DNA of 64,000 nucleotides from Magicicada septendecula (Eukaryota; Arthropoda; Insecta; Hemiptera; Cicadidae). This document shows, piece by piece, positions 61,475 to 64,000 of this stretch. The notes beneath the pieces were generated by a model, which saw nothing but the letters and a program-made list of their open reading frames with translations, was not told the origin of the DNA and searched no databases. A program made the position numbers and the translations under genes. The stretch spans positions 317,377,986 to 317,441,985 of the forward strand of contig CM068367.1 in assembly GCA_034769895.1 (NCBI GenBank), written 5' to 3'. Within the stretch, counting starts at the first letter, position 1. The number at the start of each line of letters is the position of its first letter.

Positions 61475-61516
61475 TCAATGAAAGATTTTGTGCCGAAGCA
61501 TAAAAACTTTCATTGA
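61475..61516 (-). promoter_or_regulatory. G6 pre-PPT stem-loop
   Basis: TCAATGAAAGATTTTGTGC faces GCATAAAAACTTTCATTGA with 17 of 19 positions Watson-Crick paired. Relative to G1 and G4, a G-C pair in the lower stem is replaced by A-T on both strands. Confidence 0.75.
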
Positions 61517-61601
61517 CCCATTCATACTTCCTAAAGGGATCAGCCAGGATAGGTCGCCACAACCCCCTTACAATTTATACAAAAGAAAATCAATAACTCA
61601 C

Positions 61602-61748
61602 CCGTGGTCTGATGACGATGACAGAACCTGCATGACTTTACTGGACTTCTCCTTCGAGATCCCAACACCATAAGGCCAATTAGGCGCGTAACGCCCCTGC
61701 TCTGACGCGCTGGCCAGCTCAGGACCACCGTCATAACATCACCAAACA
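61602..61748 (-). other. 147-bp exon-like cassette in G6
   Basis: On the minus strand TTTCAG precedes it and GTGAGT follows. The length is again exactly 147. The open frame reads MTVVLSWPARQSRGV, then LMVLGSRRRSPVKSC. Confidence 0.55.
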
Positions 61749-63645
61749 CTGAAACAATAAATTTAAAATATCAAAATAGTGGCTTGGTATATTACGCTAT
61801 CCTTAACTGATCTGGTTCCCCTTAGCTATGTGCTGGTTTGTGTTAAGAAGCACTGGGTTTGCTTGAACTACTAAAAATATAAATACAAAAAATGTAACAT
61901 ACAAGAATTACATAGAATTGCCATTCTCTTTATGGACTACCCCGAATTATAAAATTGTTTCGATTCCCATCGATAATAATTAACTCTTTCTGTTTTATTA
62001 TATAATTATAAAAGAAACAAATATTGATATAAAAAAGAATTTAATTTAATTATAAATGAAAACATGGAAATCCCCATATAAATTCCCAATATTACTCAAA
62101 CATGGAGAAAAACAAATTATAGAAAAAACATAATTAATAAAATCTTATTGAAATTAAAATTATTATTAAAAGTATTATTATTATTAACAGGTAATAATTG
62201 GCGCTGTCAATAATATTTACCCCTCTTTCTCCTCCACACACACTATTCTATAAATCATGTTAAAATTTCTATATTAATACATAATACATGATACATAATA
62301 ATACACTGATACATAAATCCACATTAATACAGTAATACATTGAACTGGTTAATTCATATTGGATCTTGATTAAGATTTGCACATTTTATCTATTTAAACT
62401 TGCATTTAAAAAAAATTACAATTTCAGTTAATTAATTAATTAATTCTAATTTTTCATTAATTAGCCATCAATTATTTATTATTAATTTATTTCAAACTTA
62501 TTATTATATTCATATTACATTATTATTATTTCATCGCATTTTCTATTTCCTTTCTACTCTGAACTTTCTACCTACCTAACTACCTAACCTTTCACATTCT
62601 AACATTGTTTAGTCTGGGTGACTCCTATATTCCCTATACTTTTACTTATTATAATCTTACTCACCTTTCTTCTAACTGACAACCAAATTTACCTATCATG
62701 AGACCAATATGTCAATTATAAACACCTTTCACTAATTTCATTCCGACGATAAATCCTATATCACCGCGCGTCTTTGTACAGAGATGGGTGTTCCCTAACT
62801 GGCTATATACATTCATAATGTTTTGCCCTTCCAAAAAATTCGGCAAACACTCCCTTAAACTACGCTATTACCTGCCACAACGCTATACGTTGGCTACTCC
62901 TTATCACCTCACCCCACTACAAAATATCATCAACAACAAATATATGTTTAACCTTGACTTTACTCACCTCTACAAATAATCACTAACTACTGTGTCCCTA
63001 AATATCTAATACTCTCTTGGTATTATTTTCTTTAAAAATTCTTAACTATCTAACTCCATTTACTTTAATTAAACTCACCTGCCTTTTATCTATACCCAGG
63101 CTCTATCCCTGTTTAAACATTCTACCTTACTGCAATCATTGACAATTGTCTTATAAAATTCATCTCTCACCTACTTATAACAATACCTCTCAAAATTCAA
63201 ATATATATTCTTACTTAATCATTTATTTAATTATTCATTAGGAATTACCTTCATTACAAAGTAAATAATAATTTAACTTCATTAGAAACTTTTATGACAA
63301 TTAATAATTTACAACTTCAGTTAGTACAACTTCCTTTTGTACCATTTTAATTCAGTAATAAAGAATAATTACTCTTTAATTATTATTCAATTATTTAAAC
63401 TTGTTAAACAAAACATGTTAATTGTTAATTATTAACACAATTATTAAAACATACATGGTGTACACAAATATATAAAAATTACCTGTAATACACAAAAATT
63501 GTCAAAACCCATAAATACATATAAAACAATGAAAAATATACAATCCAACTTCATTATTGTGTCATTAATCGAAATCAGTCCATATGCAGTCCAATTCAAA
63601 ACCACTGTTCACATATATTTAATGTTCATTTCACAATACAACAGT
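61749..63645 (-). other. 3' noncoding region of G6
   Basis: About 1.9 kb of very AT-rich sequence between gag and the cassette, longer than in G4. 61,750-61,860 aligns with the sequence before the cassette in G1 and G4 (CTAAGGGGAACC.GATCAGTTA..GATA). No other gene is supported. Confidence 0.65.
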
Positions 63646-64000
63646 CTATCCTCCATCGTTGAATAACATCCTAATCTTATGTCTATTTATCTTATTTTTT
63701 AATGAATAAATTTTATTATTAGAAACATTATATTCATAATAATTATCAACTATTTCATATTTATTCACAAGTTCAATTTCATATATCAAGTCACGATCGA
63801 GTAGGGTTCTGTCTACATCAGTAAGATCATATGTTATAATCTTGTTATTCATATTGTAATTATCAACATAATTTTCTACCACAGGTAAGTACTTGATACC
63901 ATTATTATCATCACCTATTATTATTTCAATTTTACTGTTACTACAAGGTAAGTATTCATTATTTTCCTCCACCGTATCTACCCCTAACCTTTCTACCAAT
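63646..64000 (-). CDS. Family G gag-like protein of G6, C-terminal part
   Basis: 117 codons open to the window edge on the minus strand. It has VERLGVDTVEENNEYLPC, matching YKELVEMLDIE..EYLPC of G1 and EFVKRLGVE..IEILPC of G4, and ends HKIRMLFNDGG-stop, the family terminus. The middle is Asn/Tyr/Asp-rich. The frame is intact as far as seen. Confidence 0.65.
   Translation of the reverse strand, partial: LVERLGVDTVEENNEYLPCSNSKIEIIIGDDNNGIKYLPVVENYVDNYNMNNKIITYDLTDVDRTLLDRDLIYEIELVNKYEIVDNYYEYNVSNNKIYSLKNKINRHKIRMLFNDGG

Larger units (their letters stand above)
60266..64000 (-). mobile_element. G-family element G6 (minus strand, runs off the window)
   Basis: In minus-strand order: gag-like C-terminus (64,000-63,646), 3' noncoding region, exon-like cassette (61,748-61,602), conserved block (about 61,566-61,520), stem-loop (61,516-61,475), PPT, and 3' LTR (61,466-60,266, 1,201 bp). 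It inserted into the G5 LTR. The 5' half and the second target duplication lie beyond 64,000. Confidence 0.8.

Overview
The window is AT-rich nuclear DNA of a metazoan, most likely an arthropod. Evidence: R1-clade LINE remnants, Penelope-like elements (PLEs) with a GIY-YIG domain, a ZMYM1-type hAT transposase, several LTR retrotransposon families, long microsatellites and a fixed 500-N scaffold gap. I see no prokaryotic gene organisation, no CRISPR array, no rRNA or tRNA gene, and no host gene I can defend. Nearly everything recognisable is mobile DNA, much of it nested.

Layout. 1-2,926: a decayed Gypsy element (LTR end, PBS, gag, protease, start of RT). 2,927-~13,525: copy G1 of a gag-only LTR family I call 'G' (LTRs start TGTGAYGGTACAA or TGTAACRGTAC). 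G1 is interrupted by a reduced G copy (4,546-5,907, TSD AACA), by a head-to-head Penelope pair (6,002-9,093) and by an unidentified 1.56-kb insert. ~13.6-23.6 kb: an R1 fragment, then a mirror-image arrangement (hammerhead-bearing unit, ~160-bp tandem-repeat element, core, ~160-bp tandem-repeat element inverted, hammerhead-bearing unit inverted). Its core holds an LTR fragment, a hAT split by a second Penelope, and that Penelope's well-formed hammerhead motif. 23.6-25.7 kb: 5' LTR and gag start of another G copy, cut by the gap. 26.2-26.5 kb: inverted pair of Penelope-type ends, each with a hammerhead motif. 26.5-34.2 kb: mostly featureless AT-rich DNA with an R1 ORF1 remnant and long microsatellites. 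34,263-36,765: LTR element 'C' with both LTRs, TSD GTAT and an internally deleted polyprotein. 36.8-59.05 kb: a broken LINE holding a complete G element (38,041-58,588, TSD ACTG, two 1,174-bp LTRs). The 5' LTR of that element holds an antisense array of a third LTR family 'T': LTR-int-LTR-int-LTR-int-LTR (38,199-54,026, TSD ACGT). 59.4-64.0 kb: a truncated G LTR, then a minus-strand G element running off the end.

How the parts work together. Families G and T each have LTRs, a primer-binding site, a polypurine tract and one coiled-coil gag-like protein, but no reverse transcriptase, protease or integrase in the copies seen. They look non-autonomous and would need pol supplied in trans. Family G also has an unusual 3' noncoding region: a 147-bp exon-like cassette with splice-site consensus at both ends, a highly conserved ~45-bp block, and a long stem-loop with compensatory base changes just before the polypurine tract. 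The most interesting signals are that 3' module, the triple T array, and four hammerhead-like ribozyme loci sharing one architecture.
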